From: Neodontobutis hainanensis
Lineage: Eukaryota; Chordata; Actinopteri; Gobiiformes; Odontobutidae
DNA length: 64,000 nucleotides
Direction: 5' to 3'
Assembly: GCA_024349245.1 (NCBI GenBank)
Contig: JALDNG010001345.1
Location: forward strand, 42,481 to 106,480
A program made the position numbers and the translations under genes. A model generated the notes under the pieces. The model was not told the origin of the DNA, searched no databases, and saw nothing but the letters and a program-made list of their open reading frames with translations. Below, piece after piece: positions 50,243 through 62,458 of the stretch; position 1 is the stretch's first letter; each line of letters opens with the position of its first letter.

Positions 50243-53200
50243 TGTGACGGATCAACTGGCGAAGCCGGTTATCTGGCGACGTGCAGATGTTTTTTGTGGG
50301 CGTTCCTCTCTAGGACCCCACTTTTACAAACCAGGAAATATAGGTATTATTTCGTCTTAAATTACATCGATGTGATTCTTTTTACAGCGTACATGTCTAT
50401 AATGATGTATCTTTTGGTGTCGATTAGAAAGAACGAACGTAGACGGCTTTGATTCAAGAGCGGTTTGTGGATTATAACTCGATGTAAACAGGACAGCGCT
50501 ATCACCAGTTGATCCAGACGATCTCCGTTTAACCTGCGTAAAATGAGAAACAGCCTTTAAATCAAGAAATACTACAGACGGAATACTGGCGTGGACAAGG
50601 TGCTTGTGCTGTGCAACTTCTTTTAAAACTTGTAACTGAGTTACCTGCAGTCATCGCAATATAATCTGGTTCAGTACAATGAGAATAAAGTTGAGGCTAC
50701 TCTTACTGTTATAATGTGAGCTCTTGTCTCTGGTCAGCGCTGGAGTCATACTGGCAACTAAGCTGTCTTTAAAAAGTTATTTGTCCCTTGTCTTTATGAC
50801 TATGCTTTATGTTGTATGTTTGTGTATAATCTGTCTCATGTACTGGTGAGCTGAAGAAAAATTTCCACTTTGGTAAACAAGAAAGTAATGTTCTAATCTA
50901 TTTTGTTAGACACACTATAATTAAACACAAACTAATATAAATAAATGCCCTTAGTGAATAAATATACAGCTTATAATTGTAGCTTCTGTCTCCCTCTGAA
51001 ATAATAAAACAGGTTTCTTCTTCACAGGTTTGAAACCTTTCAATGTTTGCTTCTGTTATGTTTCTCCTTTTGACCTTTGACATGAGAGCCTTTGTATGTT
51101 CACTTGTAAGGTCTGTGTTGCATTAAATAACTTCCACAGGTCACAGGTCTAGACATCATGAGTTTACATTTGTTCTTTACCATCAAACTTAAGAAAAATA
51201 TATTTATCCATTAGTTTATTTCAAAAAGGAAACTCCACGACATTAAACTGGTTGTGACTCTTCACAGAACATTTATCTTTAAGAGGGACACTTCAAAGGC
51301 TGAAGACAGAAATGACCATAAAACCAATATTTATGAAAATGTCAATATGAAGCATATAAAACATTTCAAAAGATTTATTGAAGAGAAATGACAACAGAAA
51401 CCCTCTGTGTTACATGTGTTTATTTGGTTTAACAGTGCAGACAGAACACTGTCAGGACAGTAGATATTTAAAAGCCAGAAGAAGTCCTGCTGTAGCAGAA
51501 AGTGACTCACACTTTAAACCACTTGGGTCTTGTGGAAGAGTGCAGTCATTTGACAGATATGATACTTTGCCGAGACAAAGCACAGTGACAAACTAAAGAA
51601 AGACGGTTTCTATTTACGTAGAAAATGCGCTCAGAATGCCGCTTTTTCTAAACACGTTTACTCCGGAAACCCTTAAAAAAGCCTAACGAGCAAGAACATG
51701 TAAACATTTCTACTTGAAATGCTCTGTTTTTACTGTTAACCATCACCAAGCTCACACCAAAGTCTAAAACAAGTTGTTGAAATGTCACAGGTTAACTTGG
51801 GACTTAGCCACAAGACAACCTGACCTCAGTGCTCTGCTCTGTCCAACGACCGAGCAGCCAGGTTAATAAACCTTTACCTTTGTGCCAAAAAGTAGATTGT
51901 TCGATTACAAATCAGATTAACACCAAACTTTAGCGATAAGCAGTTTCTCATAATCAACCATGTTACAGCTACAGTTGTTTTGAACAGGCGTCGATACAGA
52001 CACCTTTCCCAAGTTCACCTGATGAATTCACACAAAAATATTAAACTACACAGTTGTCTAAAGTTTGCTGTGAGTATTTTTTCTTTTCTTTTTACTGAAC
52101 ATAGTTTTGTCACTGTTGTTCGTAAACAAACATAAAGAAGTGAGAAATGAAGGAGAAGCCAATTTCATTCAGTTTTGTATAATTTAATCTTTCCTGTGAA
52201 CCAAAACCCTCTCTGTTTGCCCCAGGAGTGAAGGGGGTGAGTGGAAGCACAATGTAAGTGCTTTGGGGTCTGAGAAGGGTGCAAAAGCACTATATAAATG
52301 CACACCATTTACCTCTTTTCCTTTTCCAGATGTACTTAATATTTCATACATTTAGAAATGTATTTTAGATCATATATTTTTATGATTGTCTATTGTTTTG
52401 CAAATAAATGCTAAGAGTGCTTTACTGATGTGTCACATGACCTTAACCCAGCTTTTATTCTAAACATTCTACAGAACAGTTTTTATGAGTCATGGCTTAA
52501 GACTTAATAGTGTTTAATTGTGCTTTTTTGACAGCAGCTGAAAGAAGATCATTGTTAAATAACATGTAGATTTAAAAATTACATTGGGTTTGACATTTTA
52601 CTTTTATTTTACTTCAGACAAGAAATCACCAAAATATGTAAAAAAAAAAAAAAAAAAAAAAAAAGTACAAAAGACATGAACACATCTGAAAGTATGAATG
52701 AATGCTATCAAGATACAGTATTGGTTTACATGTTGCAATTGTGTCTACATTTGATTTATGCCCTGTGTGAATGTTAAGCACTGTCATATTTGTCAAAGGT
52801 AGTTCAGAGAGAGAGGTTCTTGTGACTGGAAGGTAGTTGAAGGAAACCTTAGACTGTTCATATATCTGGAAATGTTTAATTCATTGTAATTGACTGAATA
52901 AAAGACTTGTTAGTTACAGGATATATTGTACATTAAATTTAATTACACAGTCTAGTCTAAACCACTCTGACAATTGTTTTTCATCACCCTGCTGTTTCAG
53001 TTCAGAGGAAAACAAACGTAATGTTGTAACTGTTAAGGCTGTGGCTAAGCTATTCTGCCACAAACAGCGAAACTAAAGACGAAATTGCGTGTTTAATGGC
53101 AATTATTACTTACATACATTACACCACATGCAACCGTTCAGATTAAGTAATTTTAGTAAAACTTCACAATAGCAAAGTCAAGTCAAAAGCAGCTGTCGAT

Positions 53201-53544
53201 GCATCACAAGTTAACCTGAGAGTTCACCTGAGAGTTCACCTGAGAGTTCACCTGAGAGTTCACCTGAGAGTTCACCTAACGCTATCTGCTACAGACGACT
53301 CTGTCTAATCTCAAACTTACTTTACTGGAGTCTACGCTTTCCACAAATACTTTACCTTTGATCAGTTATATTGTTCGTAAAATCCACGTCCTTGGGACAT
53401 TTTTACCATTATCACGAACATTACTCATGGGACTTAGTGAGTATGTTTTTGAACAGGCATCTCTCTAGACACCTACACTGTGTTTTGTTGTTGTGGCAGC
53501 TGCACACTGCCGCCAGATAACCTGACTCCAGTTGATCCGTCACA
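50243..53544. mobile_element. 3.3 kb DNA transposon-like element with inverted ends, inserted in the ERV1 LTR
   Basis: Ends are inverted repeats over about 45 bases with mismatches: left TGTGACGGATCAACTGG...GGTTATCTGGCG, right the complement ending CCAGTTGATCCGTCACA. The flanks carry CCGT at 50239-50242 and 53545-53548, a possible 4-bp target duplication. No transposase was recognised; ORFs inside (50225-50452, 51378-51596) have no domain. A short tandem repeat GAGAGTTCACCT lies at 53217-53275. Superfamily unknown. Confidence 0.6.
52205..52315 (+). mobile_element. SINE tail-like fragment
   Basis: GTAAGTGCTTTGGGGTCTGA, then AAGCACTATATAAATGCA and ACCATTTA follow the pattern of fish SINE/LINE2-type 3' tails. 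No tRNA head remains. A poly-A run of about 24 bases lies at 52641-52664, possibly unrelated. Confidence 0.55.
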
Positions 53545-53652
53545 CCGTGTGTTTGCTTCTCTTTGCAAAGATTAAACCTGTCTATTATTGTCAAATCCTA
53601 CACCGTCTCCATCGTCTGCTCATTTAATCTGTAACCAAAAATTCTCTTAACA
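53545..53652 (+). mobile_element. ERV1 5' LTR, R/U5 portion (split)
   Basis: It ends in TCTTAACA immediately before a tRNA-primer site, the expected LTR end (CA). The last ~50 bases (CCGTCTCCATCGTCTGCTCA...) recur at 58652-58705 as the 3' LTR remnant. Confidence 0.7.
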
Positions 53653-53654
53653 TT

Positions 53655-53672
53655 TTGGGGCTCGTCCGGGAT
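53655..53672 (+). promoter_or_regulatory. Retroviral primer-binding site, tRNA-Pro type
   Basis: TTGGGGCTCGTCCGGGAT matches the complement of the tRNA-Pro 3' end at 17 of 18 positions. It starts two bases after the LTR-terminal CA, the spacing seen in gammaretroviruses. It marks the start of reverse transcription of ERV1. Confidence 0.85.
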
Positions 53673-54601
53673 ATCAACATCTGCTGTTTCTCGTGTAGAA
53701 AGTGAAACTGACGTGCACGGAAGAAATGCACAAAAAGCATTTCTTTATAAGTCCTAAGATGCGCTGTTTGAGCATTACGGGCCAGACCTTCACTCTCTGT
53801 GAGAGACGCAGTGACGATATCTGAACAAAAAAAAAAATAATAAAAAGAGGAAAAAAGCAGAGAGACGATGAGAGACAGAAGTCTGGCTGCGGAAAGACTG
53901 GACCATTCGACTAAAGTCAGGTAAAACAGCTGTTAATTTTTTATTTGAAAACAGAGAAATCCGGAAGTAGGTTTTTGGGTTGCTTCTGCTTAAACTGTTT
54001 GGTGATTGCATGACAACTACCGTGGCGGGTATTTACATGTTATTACTATTACTGTAGAAGAACACTAAAAACTGAGGTACCGTCTGAGAGACGAGGAATT
54101 AGTATGTGTTTTAGTCGAGACCCTGCCTTTAGAGGTGTATGGTGAGATTTAAACGGGATGTTTTGATGTTAATCTGTGGTAATATTTGCAGATATTGCTT
54201 TAGTTTAATAAACATACATCCTAATACTCCACACTCAAACAGTCTGGCCTAACTGCGGGTGTTGGTTTAAGGTTTTAATGGTTTAAATGGGGCGTTGGAC
54301 GCCCCGTAGAGCTCGAGGTGACTCTTAGTCGAGACCCTGCCAAATCCTATGGTGAACGGTGAGATGGAGTCTGGAGTCACGTGACAATATAGTGACAAAA
54401 CAGGCCTGCTTCTATGTTTTGTTGTTGTCTCTGTAAACTCTGAGATACAGAGAAAAGGTCCACTAAGGTGAAGTGGCTTTAATGAAGTTTATCTAACCTG
54501 AAGGGTTAGTAACAAGTGTGTCTGAGAGAGTGATTGTGACGTGACTGTGGATTGAATGCATTGAATTGATTTTATTGGAAGAAGTTGATTCAGTCTGAAT
54601 A
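53673..54601 (+). other. ERV1 leader
   Basis: The non-coding leader between the primer site and the gag remnant contains a splice-donor-like GTCAGGTAAAAC at about 53916. A short duplicated phrase TTAGTCGAGACCCTGCC occurs at 54111 and 54327. Confidence 0.5.
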
Positions 54602-54709
54602 ATGAGATCGAACATTAGTCAGCCTGAATGTGAGAAAGCCTTAACTTGTGATAAGTTGATGCAACATAGTGACTGTGAGAATTTGATCCATCGGAGAAAA
54701 ATTGCTTAA
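54602..54709 (+). pseudogene. ERV1 gag N-terminal remnant
   Basis: The 35 codons after ATG, and about 50 bases upstream, align by eye with the gag start of ERV2 at 61001 (shared E/D-C-E-K-x-L-T and LMQ). The glycine that would be myristoylated is replaced (MR instead of MG) and a TAA follows. Non-functional. Confidence 0.6.
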
Positions 54710-57700
54710 AAATAGCTTATGGAAGATATTTTTCTAGTGAAGTGCACACAGGTACTTCAAGACACTAATCATTTGTATTTTTATAAATGTGCCCTGTGAG
54801 ATTTCTAGGTCTTGGCCTCTCCGCTGGACACCAGTGCTCCCCAAAATTTCCTATGCCCTCCCCACACCCCTGCTCCCTTTGGATGAGACGCTGCAGACAA
54901 ACAGCAGCAACATGTAAGAGAAACAAATTCAGACAAATGTTTATTTTAAACTGGATCTATTGAGAGAGACCAAAGATGAATTGGTAAATTTAACTTAAAA
55001 ATTGTGCTGAACCTGAGCTTAATATGAATGAAATGTATTTTTCCGAGGAAAAATGTTACCATGGAGACCTGAGGAGGAGAGGGGAGTCGCAGACGAGGGG
55101 CACTGGCGAAGCCGGACAGGCCAACACTACAGGGCGACACTGGGTCCAGATGAGAGAAGGACCTTTGACTAACCCTTGAACAGGTCAGGAACATAAACAC
55201 ACACAGACACATAGACACAGAAGTACAGACACACACATAAAAACACACTGACACAAACACGGAACAGACACATCTACAGAAGTTGGATGTGCTTTTGAAT
55301 TATGAGAAAAGTTTATAAATAGTCTGTTAAAGAACAGATATGTATTACTTTTGTGACACAGCAGAGATGAGATTAAAGAATTGACAAAGTAAGTCCAAAA
55401 CTGTGAATAAACTATGAAAAATGCATAAAAGACCTGAATAAACTGACAAAATATATATATTTTTTCTCAAATGTTTCCTCCTGTGAGCCTCTGGGTCTGC
55501 CTTTCTCAAGCAGCAAGCCGTCTCTCAAGGTCGGCCACTGAACAGGGCCGTCCATAACTGTCCACCCCCGTCACACTCCTGCCACTCTCCGCCAAATCCA
55601 CCCGCTCCGACCAAAGGCCTACAAGACTGGCCCAGTGCCCAGCGGATCAGAGACAAAAGAGGAAAACGCACAAATTCCTCTGGTCACGGGAGCGGGCGAG
55701 GCCGTGAGAGGTGGAGGGAGGTGGTGGGGGTGGAGGGGACAGAGAGGACGACATGTCTGCAGAGGGACAAAGAACAGACCCAGGCCACAGCAGGAGCAAG
55801 ACTGACCTGAGATCAGGAGTTAAGTCATGCACACACACATAGTGCCAATTAAAACACACAAAGACAGAACACGGAAGTGAAAAGTTAAAAGATCCAAAAC
55901 CTTGGATCCAAAATAAAAGTATTGAAGTATTTTGCAAAACAATTGAAATCTTATTGTACATCTATTAGGACAAATATTAGTATGAAAGAACTAAGAAAAA
56001 CTGAGACATAGTTATTGGGGATAGAATGAAAATGACCACTTTGTAATAAAAAACACTGTAGACAGTGAATAGAGTTAAAGACCAGTGTTCCACAGTAACA
56101 CAAGATAACAGAGGTGTCTTATCACCTCCCTTTTCTTTGCTCATTCCCTTGAGCTAGAAAAGTATTTTAAGTTAGAGACCAATTGTATGAGTCTATTAGT
56201 ACTTAAACTAATAGAGGTCCTTAATATCAGTGTGGTTCAAAAACACTGTATAACATGAATGAAAATGATCACTGTGTAATCAGAAGAATTTAAAAATGTG
56301 TCTTAAAGATGAAGTTATAAAGATAATCCATCAGGTCACATATAAAATAATTTATTCCAGAAGAAAGGAAATAAACAATTATGTATTTCTCTGGTTTGGT
56401 TCTGACAAGGTGTTGAGAAAGTGGATACAAAACAACCAATGTTTGGATTCACGAGGAATGTTTCAACACAAGATAACGTTCTGGGCCAAAGTAGCTTCAA
56501 AGCATCCTCACGTCTTTTGCTCAGGTCCGGAGCAAGAAATGTTTTTTTCAATAAAGTTTAGCTCCATAGAAAGTGTTGGAGCCTTTACAGTTAACAAACG
56601 TTTTAATTTTGAAAATTGCTGAAGTAAAAATGTCAGTGACAGAAACAGACTGAACTGATGGGATAAAGAAAGGTTTATGATACGACTATAGTCCACATTT
56701 AAATCTTGATTCTATAAAAATGTTTTGGTAAAATAAATGACAAAATGAATGAGATTAAAAATTGTTTGAGAAAAATATTGATCAAGTAATTAGAAAAACT
56801 GAAATGAAGACAAAATAAATACTGGCCAATGATTTTGAAATGGAACTTTCTAATAAAGGTTTAAGACCTGACACAAAAATAGATGCTGACGAGGCATCTT
56901 TACAATAAAGTTTGAACTGCAAGGTAGAGAAGTGGCATCTTTACAATAAAGTTTAAACTACAATGTAGAGAAGTGGCATCTTTACAATAAAGTTTAAACT
57001 ACAATGTAGAGAAGTGGCATCTTTACAATAAAGTTTAAACTACAATGTAGAGAAGTGTCATCTTTACAATAAAGTTTAAACTACAATGTAGAGAAGTGTC
57101 ATCTTTACAATAAAGTTTAAACTACAATGTAGAGAAGTGGCATCTTTACAATAAAGTTTAAACTACAATGTAGAGAAGTGGCATCTTTACAATAAAGTTT
57201 AAACTACAATGTAGAGAAGTGGCATCTTTACAATAAAGTTTAAACTACAATGTAGAGAAGTGGCATCTTTTAACAAAGTTTAAAATGCAATGTAAATAAG
57301 TGGCATATTTACAGTAAAGTTTTAAACTGAAATCTGGGAATTGAAAACTTATCTAAGTTAAAACTATCTAAACAATCTTGCAGGATTGGAGGTGGTTTAT
57401 TTGAAAAGTTTAAGTTAAAGTGTTAAACTGTAAAAATGGTTAAAGTTTAAGAGCATAAGACAAAGTGCTCACTGTTTTAATCACTGCTTGAAGTGATTTG
57501 TAAAAGTTTTTTGATGAATCTGATTTAAATGCTGGAACGTTTGGATTATTGCTGAATGTGTGAAGTAGAGACTAACACAATAGTCTGTCCTTTTGAATAG
57601 GGATTGAATATTATTTCTGGTTGAACTGAAGAGATGTTTATGGAGAACACAGTAAAACCTTACCTAAAAATAAAATATTAAATTTTAGCATTGTTTTAAA

Positions 57701-58651
57701 TTAACATTATTGACTATAACTGAGTGAAATGTCGGGGTATCTGAATAAATAAAGAGAGAAGTCGATTTTATTTTACACTTAATGGGTTAAGTTTCTGTTT
57801 AACATTGAGTAAAGGGAACTCTTTTTGTAGAGTCTGACACAAAATTAGTGAAAATGTGAAATTAAGAATGAATAAACGTTTTAAATATGCTGCAGTTAAA
57901 ATTAATATGGAAAAGATGCAAAAACAAAATGGGTACTGTATTTTAACTGAGTTTTATAGAGACAGTATGGAACAAATCTATACTGAACAAAACCTTAAAG
58001 AAATTGTTTATTATAAAAGTAAATACAGAAAAATTTACACAGAGCTTTGTTGATTTAATGAACGGTCTTTCTTTTAAACGACACAATGGTGATGGAGTTT
58101 TGGAGGAAAGCAGTGTGAACAGAGGCTTTGTGGTGTGTTTGAGCAGCTGAGAGAGGCTGCCCTGTTACAAGGTTAACTCCAGAGGGAGGGGTCTGACCCA
58201 AGAGGTTTTTTAAAGGATTTTATTTCTAAAGGAATTAATTTGAAGTGAGTGAACAATATTCTGAGGATTTTCTAATTAGATTGTGAATTTAAAGTCTTTT
58301 GCTAAAAGTTTGTGACGACAGATCATGAGAAACTAGTTCTGATCTATTTTAAATTATTTATGTTTGCATCAGCTGAATAAACTTTTACTATAATTGATGA
58401 TGATAGTTACAGTTACAGGTAAAGACCTACAACTGTAGTAACTAAAACTAAATGGTAGCTAAAAATAAAACTGAACTAAATAAAGTTTTAAATATAACAG
58501 CCACAACAGTGATGCTATTTGGAAAACATAAGGAACAATTAGAAATGATAATTGCTGGACTAACATTTTAAAATGATCAATGGCACTGGCCTTTCATTTT
58601 ATGATGTTTATTTTATTTTATTTTATTTTTGTTTTGAGCCATGGGTTTCCC
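54710..58651 (+). other. ERV1 decayed interior
   Basis: No pol or env domain could be recognised. A G/R-rich stretch at 55640-55760 might be a nucleocapsid relic, but no zinc knuckle is visible. ORFs 56296-56622 and 57856-58053 have no domain. A 41-bp tandem repeat is embedded at 56893-57300. Confidence 0.4.
56893..57300. repeat. 41-bp tandem repeat, ~10 units
   Basis: Units contain AAGTGGCATCTTTACAATAA then AGTTTAAACTACAATGTAGAG; two units carry GTGTCATC instead of GTGGCATC. Each unit holds an AATAAA hexamer, so the array offers ~10 potential poly(A) signals on the plus strand. Confidence 0.96.
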
Positions 58652-58705
58652 AGGCCGTCTCCATCGTCTGCTCATTTAATCTGTAACCAAAAATTCTCTT
58701 AACAT
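58652..58705 (+). mobile_element. ERV1 3' LTR remnant (U5 end only)
   Basis: CCGTCTCCATCGTCTGCTCA and the bases through TTCTCTTAACATT repeat 53606-53654. Sequence upstream does not match the 5' LTR, so the rest has been lost or replaced. Confidence 0.6.
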
Positions 58706-58967
58706 TATTCACTGTTTAACTTTATAATCTTTAATAAAACCCCATAAAGACATTTAATGTTTCATTGTTTAATTGAGAACTTTCGAAAACGAGAAGAATT
58801 TACTACCTTTAGATTAATGAGACTAGGCTAAACAGTTTCTCTGGATCTCTTCAAAACTAGAGTGGTGCCCCGAAAGAAATTAATATTTTGATAAGCAAAA
58901 TATTAATTATTAATTTTCATAATTAATATTCACATTAATTATTAATACGACCATATTCACTACATCT

Positions 58968-59655
58968 CTGTTCCCAGTTCTCTGTTCCCTGTCCCTGTTC
59001 TCTGTTCACAGTTCTCTGTTCACAGTTCTCTGTTCACAGTTCCCTGTTCTCTGTTCCCGTTCTCTGTTCCCAGTTCTCTGTTCCCTGTTCTCTGTTCCCA
59101 GTTCTCTGTTCCCTGTCCCTGTTCTCTGTTCACAGTTCTCTGTTCACAGTTCCCTGTTCTCTGTTCCCGTTCTCTGTTCCCAGTTCTCTGTTCCCAGTTC
59201 TCTGTTCCCAGTTCCCTGTTCTCTGTTCCCCGTTCTCTGTTCCCTGTTCTCTGTTCCCAGTTCTCTGTTCCCAGTTCTCTGTTCCCAGTTCCCTGTTCTC
59301 TGTTCCCAGTTCTCTGTTCTCTGTTCCCAGTTCCCTGTTCTCTGTTCCCTGTTCTCTGTTCCCAGTTCTCTGTTCCCAGTTCCCTGTTCCCAGTTCTCTG
59401 TTCTCTGTTCCCTGTTCTCTGTTCCCAGTTCTCTGTTCTCTGTTCCCAGTTCTCTGTTCCCAGTTCCCTGTTCTCTGTTCCCAGTTCCCTGTTCTCTGTT
59501 CCCTGTTCCCAGTTCTCTGTTCCCAGTTCCCTGTTCCCTGTTCCCTGTTCTCTGTTCCCAGTTCTCTGTTCCCAGTTCCCTGTTCTCTGTTCCTGTTCCC
59601 AGTTCCTGTTCCCTGTTCTCTGTTCTCTGTTCCCTGTTCTCTGTTCCCAGTTCCT
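58968..59655. repeat. 7-bp minisatellite, second array, ~98 units
   Basis: Same heptamers as 46317-48222 (TGTTCTC, TGTTCCC, AGTTCTC, AGTTCCC), with TTCACAGTTCTCTG variants at its left edge shared with the right edge of the first array (48105-48220). The minus-strand ORFs ([10 protein letters not shown]) are shadows. Confidence 0.96.
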
Positions 59656-59759
59656 CTCAAAAGCTTCACTCGATGCTGCGTAGGTGATGCAGCTGTCTGA
59701 TTGAACGCAGCTGAACGTCAGTGACACAGAGTCTATAAGAACACTCTTCAGGTTTCTTT

Positions 59760-60645
59760 GGAAGACACACCTCCCACCAAGGCCTTGGGGTTTGCGTGTT
59801 GATCTGGCTGAGCCGTGGGGATAAGAGAGTCCAATGTGATGAGGTGGACACCGGCTCAGGAACAGGAAGTGACTGTGCAGAATGGAAACTCCACCCGAGG
59901 TAGTGAGCCAAATCTGTGAATGATTTTACAGCAGACAGCACAATGTCCCCTCTACTTCTCTCTGACTCCTCCAGCTCCTCTGGGTCTGGATGCAATGGTC
60001 CATACGTGGCCCAGACAGTGCCTTTATGCGTTACCTGCGATGGCTCTGCACCCAGGAGTCCTGGCGAAGGTCCGTCAATGGGGGTCGCACCTCTTACTAG
60101 TAGCGCCCCATTGGTCGACCAAAATGTGGTTCTCAGACCTAATATCTCTCCTCGACAGCTCGCCATGGGAGATTCCGACCAGGAGGGATCTCCTTTCTCA
60201 GGCACAGAGGACAGTCTTTCATCCCCAGAGCTCTGGAACTTTCACGTATGGCCCCTGAAGGTGACCATTTAAGAGACGTCGGGCTCCCAGTCCCTGTTGT
60301 AGAGACTATTTTGAGTGCTAGGTCTCCCTCTTCTAGGAGAGCCTATGCCTGCAAATGGCGTATCTATAAAGCTTGGTGTGCTACACACCACGTAGACCCA
60401 GTCCACTGCCAGATTGTTTCAGTGTTGGCGTTTCTGCAGGACAAACTGTCCCTGAATGATGGTGTCGACAGAGCTACAGTTCCTCTCTGGGACATAGCTA
60501 TGGTGCTGGAGGGGTTAGTAAACACTCCCTTTGAACCACTAGAGTCAGCGTCTGTCAGGCTTCTGACTCTAAAGATGGTTCTGTCTTCCCAATGGGCTGG
60601 TGTTATAATCATTTTAATATTGTTTATAATTACTGGGTGTTCATA
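59760..60645 (+). mobile_element. DIRS-like retrotransposon fragment (RT/RNase H end and tyrosine recombinase start)
   Basis: Translated pieces in shifting frames read PLGLDAMVHTWPR, WFSDLISLLDSSPWEIP and then ARSPSSRRAYACKWRIYKAW with VLAFLQDKL. This fits the junction of reverse transcriptase/RNase H and the tyrosine recombinase of fish DIRS elements. Frameshifts and stops break it, and the fragment ends where ERV2 begins. Confidence 0.7.
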
Positions 60646-60649
60646 GTTC

Positions 60650-60800
60650 TTTTCAGATCAAGTCAAATCTGATCATGTCACGTCCTTCATGCTAATCCAA
60701 GCACACTAGACATAACTAGAGGTAGACATAACTTGCCCCTGGAGCTTGTGCCTTGGGAGTGTGTGAAAGATACGCCTTCTACAGCGTTCACTGGAAGTTG
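60650..60800 (+). mobile_element. ERV2 5' LTR fragment (U3 only)
   Basis: GTCCTTC-x-TGCTAATCCAAGC and AGACATAACTAGA recur in the 3' LTR near 63830-63870. After CACTGTGT (about 60751) the similarity ends, so TATA, R, U5 and the primer site are missing from this copy. Confidence 0.55.
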
Positions 60801-61000
60801 GTCACTGTGTGAGACTCAGACGCAGTGAGAAAAAAAAAAAACACACACTAAGTGTTTATGAAGTTCGGTTTATAACTATATAACCTTTCTAACCCTTCTA
60901 ACCTCTTCGTTTTCTTTGATGAGATGAAGTGTGATTGAGATACGAGTGTGTATTGATTGCATTTGAATAATTTACTGTGAAAAGTGATTCAGTCGGAATA

Positions 61001-61666
61001 ATGGGCGCTAAGGCTAGTAAACCTGATTGTGAAAAAACCTTAACTGGTGACGCTAAGTTGATGCAGCAACTTGACCCAGATAATGTAATCCATTTGAGCA
61101 AATGGCAAGCGAAATATGGATTCTCTGGTAAATTACGAGTAATGGACTGTGAGGAGCTGGTTAAAAATATTGTGACCAACAATGTGCAACAGAGTAAACA
61201 GATGCAGGCAGGACTGCCTCAGGCTCAGAAGTGGCTTATTGAAGCGCAGAAAAGAAGAATAAGTAGACAAACAGAGATTCAAGCGAAAATGAATAGAGAA
61301 AAGGAGGAAAAACTTAGAAGTGTCGCAGAAGACAAAGCTAAACAAATTAAAGAATTAAATGATGAACAAACTGTAACCATCTCAACTTATCCTTCTTTAC
61401 ATGCATACTACCGCCGAGAACAAAAACTTGAGGACGACCTGGGTCCCAGCACAACATCTCCTCCTCCCTATCCGAACCAGGACCAGAATCAACAGGTCGT
61501 GGTACCCGCACAGCCCTCCGGCGCTTCACAGTTGATTACTGAAGCATTGTTGCCACCAGCCCAGCCACAGCGTTGGCCTCGCGCCCCTCCCCCTCGTCCC
61601 GCTGCCTCTGGAACAGCAGCGGCTTGGTCCTCACTGACTCTGATGTATTTTTCGAGGAAATGTTGA
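61001..61666 (+). pseudogene. ERV2 gag (matrix/capsid-side part, frameshifted)
   Basis: The frame starts MGAKASK, a good N-myristoylation signal for membrane targeting of a retroviral Gag. It runs about 220 codons with a charged helical stretch (residues ~75-130) and a proline-rich region containing PPPYP, a PPxY late-domain-like motif. It ends at a TGA at 61664-61666 because of a frameshift, since the nucleocapsid motif that should be in the same protein lies in another frame. It is an old endogenous copy, shorter than a normal Gag: a recognisable full capsid is lacking. Confidence 0.75.
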
Positions 61667-61667
61667 C

Positions 61668-61877
61668 GAACGAAGAGGCAAGCGCAGAGGAAAAGGAGGG
61701 GCCGGGACTGGACGTGCATGGCGTGGCGTGGACAGCGATGTGTGCTTCAACTGTGGTCGGAGAGGTCATTGGGCAAAAGAATGCAGAGGCAGAGGCCGAG
61801 GCACTCGTAACGAATCAGGGAGAGGAGGGAGAGACCGTGCTTCTCCGGGACCTAGGCCTCAGGAAAACCAGTCCTGA
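61668..61877 (+). pseudogene. ERV2 nucleocapsid region with zinc knuckle
   Basis: At 61743-61784 the frame has a CX2CX4HX4C zinc knuckle (C-F-N-C ... G-H-W ... E-C) flanked by Arg/Gly-rich sequence, the RNA-binding nucleocapsid part of Gag. It ends with TGA at 61875-61877, directly followed by CTA. The protease frame continues in the same phase after this stop, as in gamma/epsilon-type viruses that read through the gag stop. Confidence 0.75.
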
Positions 61878-62458
61878 CTAACCAATGGTACTGAAGGTCA
61901 GATGCACACACAAACATACAGTCCTAAATGTCAAAACAACAGTAACATTAACGAGGATGTACAGGGGGAAATTCTATCCCTGGACAACACTGAGGTGTTA
62001 TTAGCTTATGAACAAAAACCAATGATAAATCTTGTAATAGACGGCTATTTCATTGAATTCCTTTGTGACACGGGAGCGTGTAGATAAATTATTCGAAATG
62101 AATGTGCAGACCGGAAATTCACAACTCATCCGTTCAATGTACTTCGAGTTAAATCTGCGACAGGACACATTGTGTCTGAACCACTTATGCGTTAAAAGTA
62201 AGTGACCCACAAACTGGTACTGAAACAAAAGCTGCGTTTGCAATCTCCCAATTATGCCCAATAAATTTATTAGGACGAGATCTGATGGCAGATCTTCATA
62301 TCGGGGTGGTCCCAACACCCTACGGTATGAAAGCAATCAGACTAACAGCAAAATCAACAATGGAGGACAGTGTCCAGCTTTCGGTGGACACAGAGTTCTC
62401 AGAATGATTTGTACTGACACACAAAGAGGAGGAGGCCTTAGCAGACATCCCTGAAGAA
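61878..62458 (+). pseudogene. ERV2 protease region, broken
   Basis: In the frame following the gag stop, the retroviral aspartyl-protease active-site motif D-T-G-A is at 62067-62078. A TAA at 62085-62087 interrupts it a few codons later. The conserved later protease motif (LLGRDLM) is in another frame near 62270, and a further TGA precedes the reverse transcriptase frame. The active-site triplet survives but the enzyme is dead as read. Confidence 0.7.
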
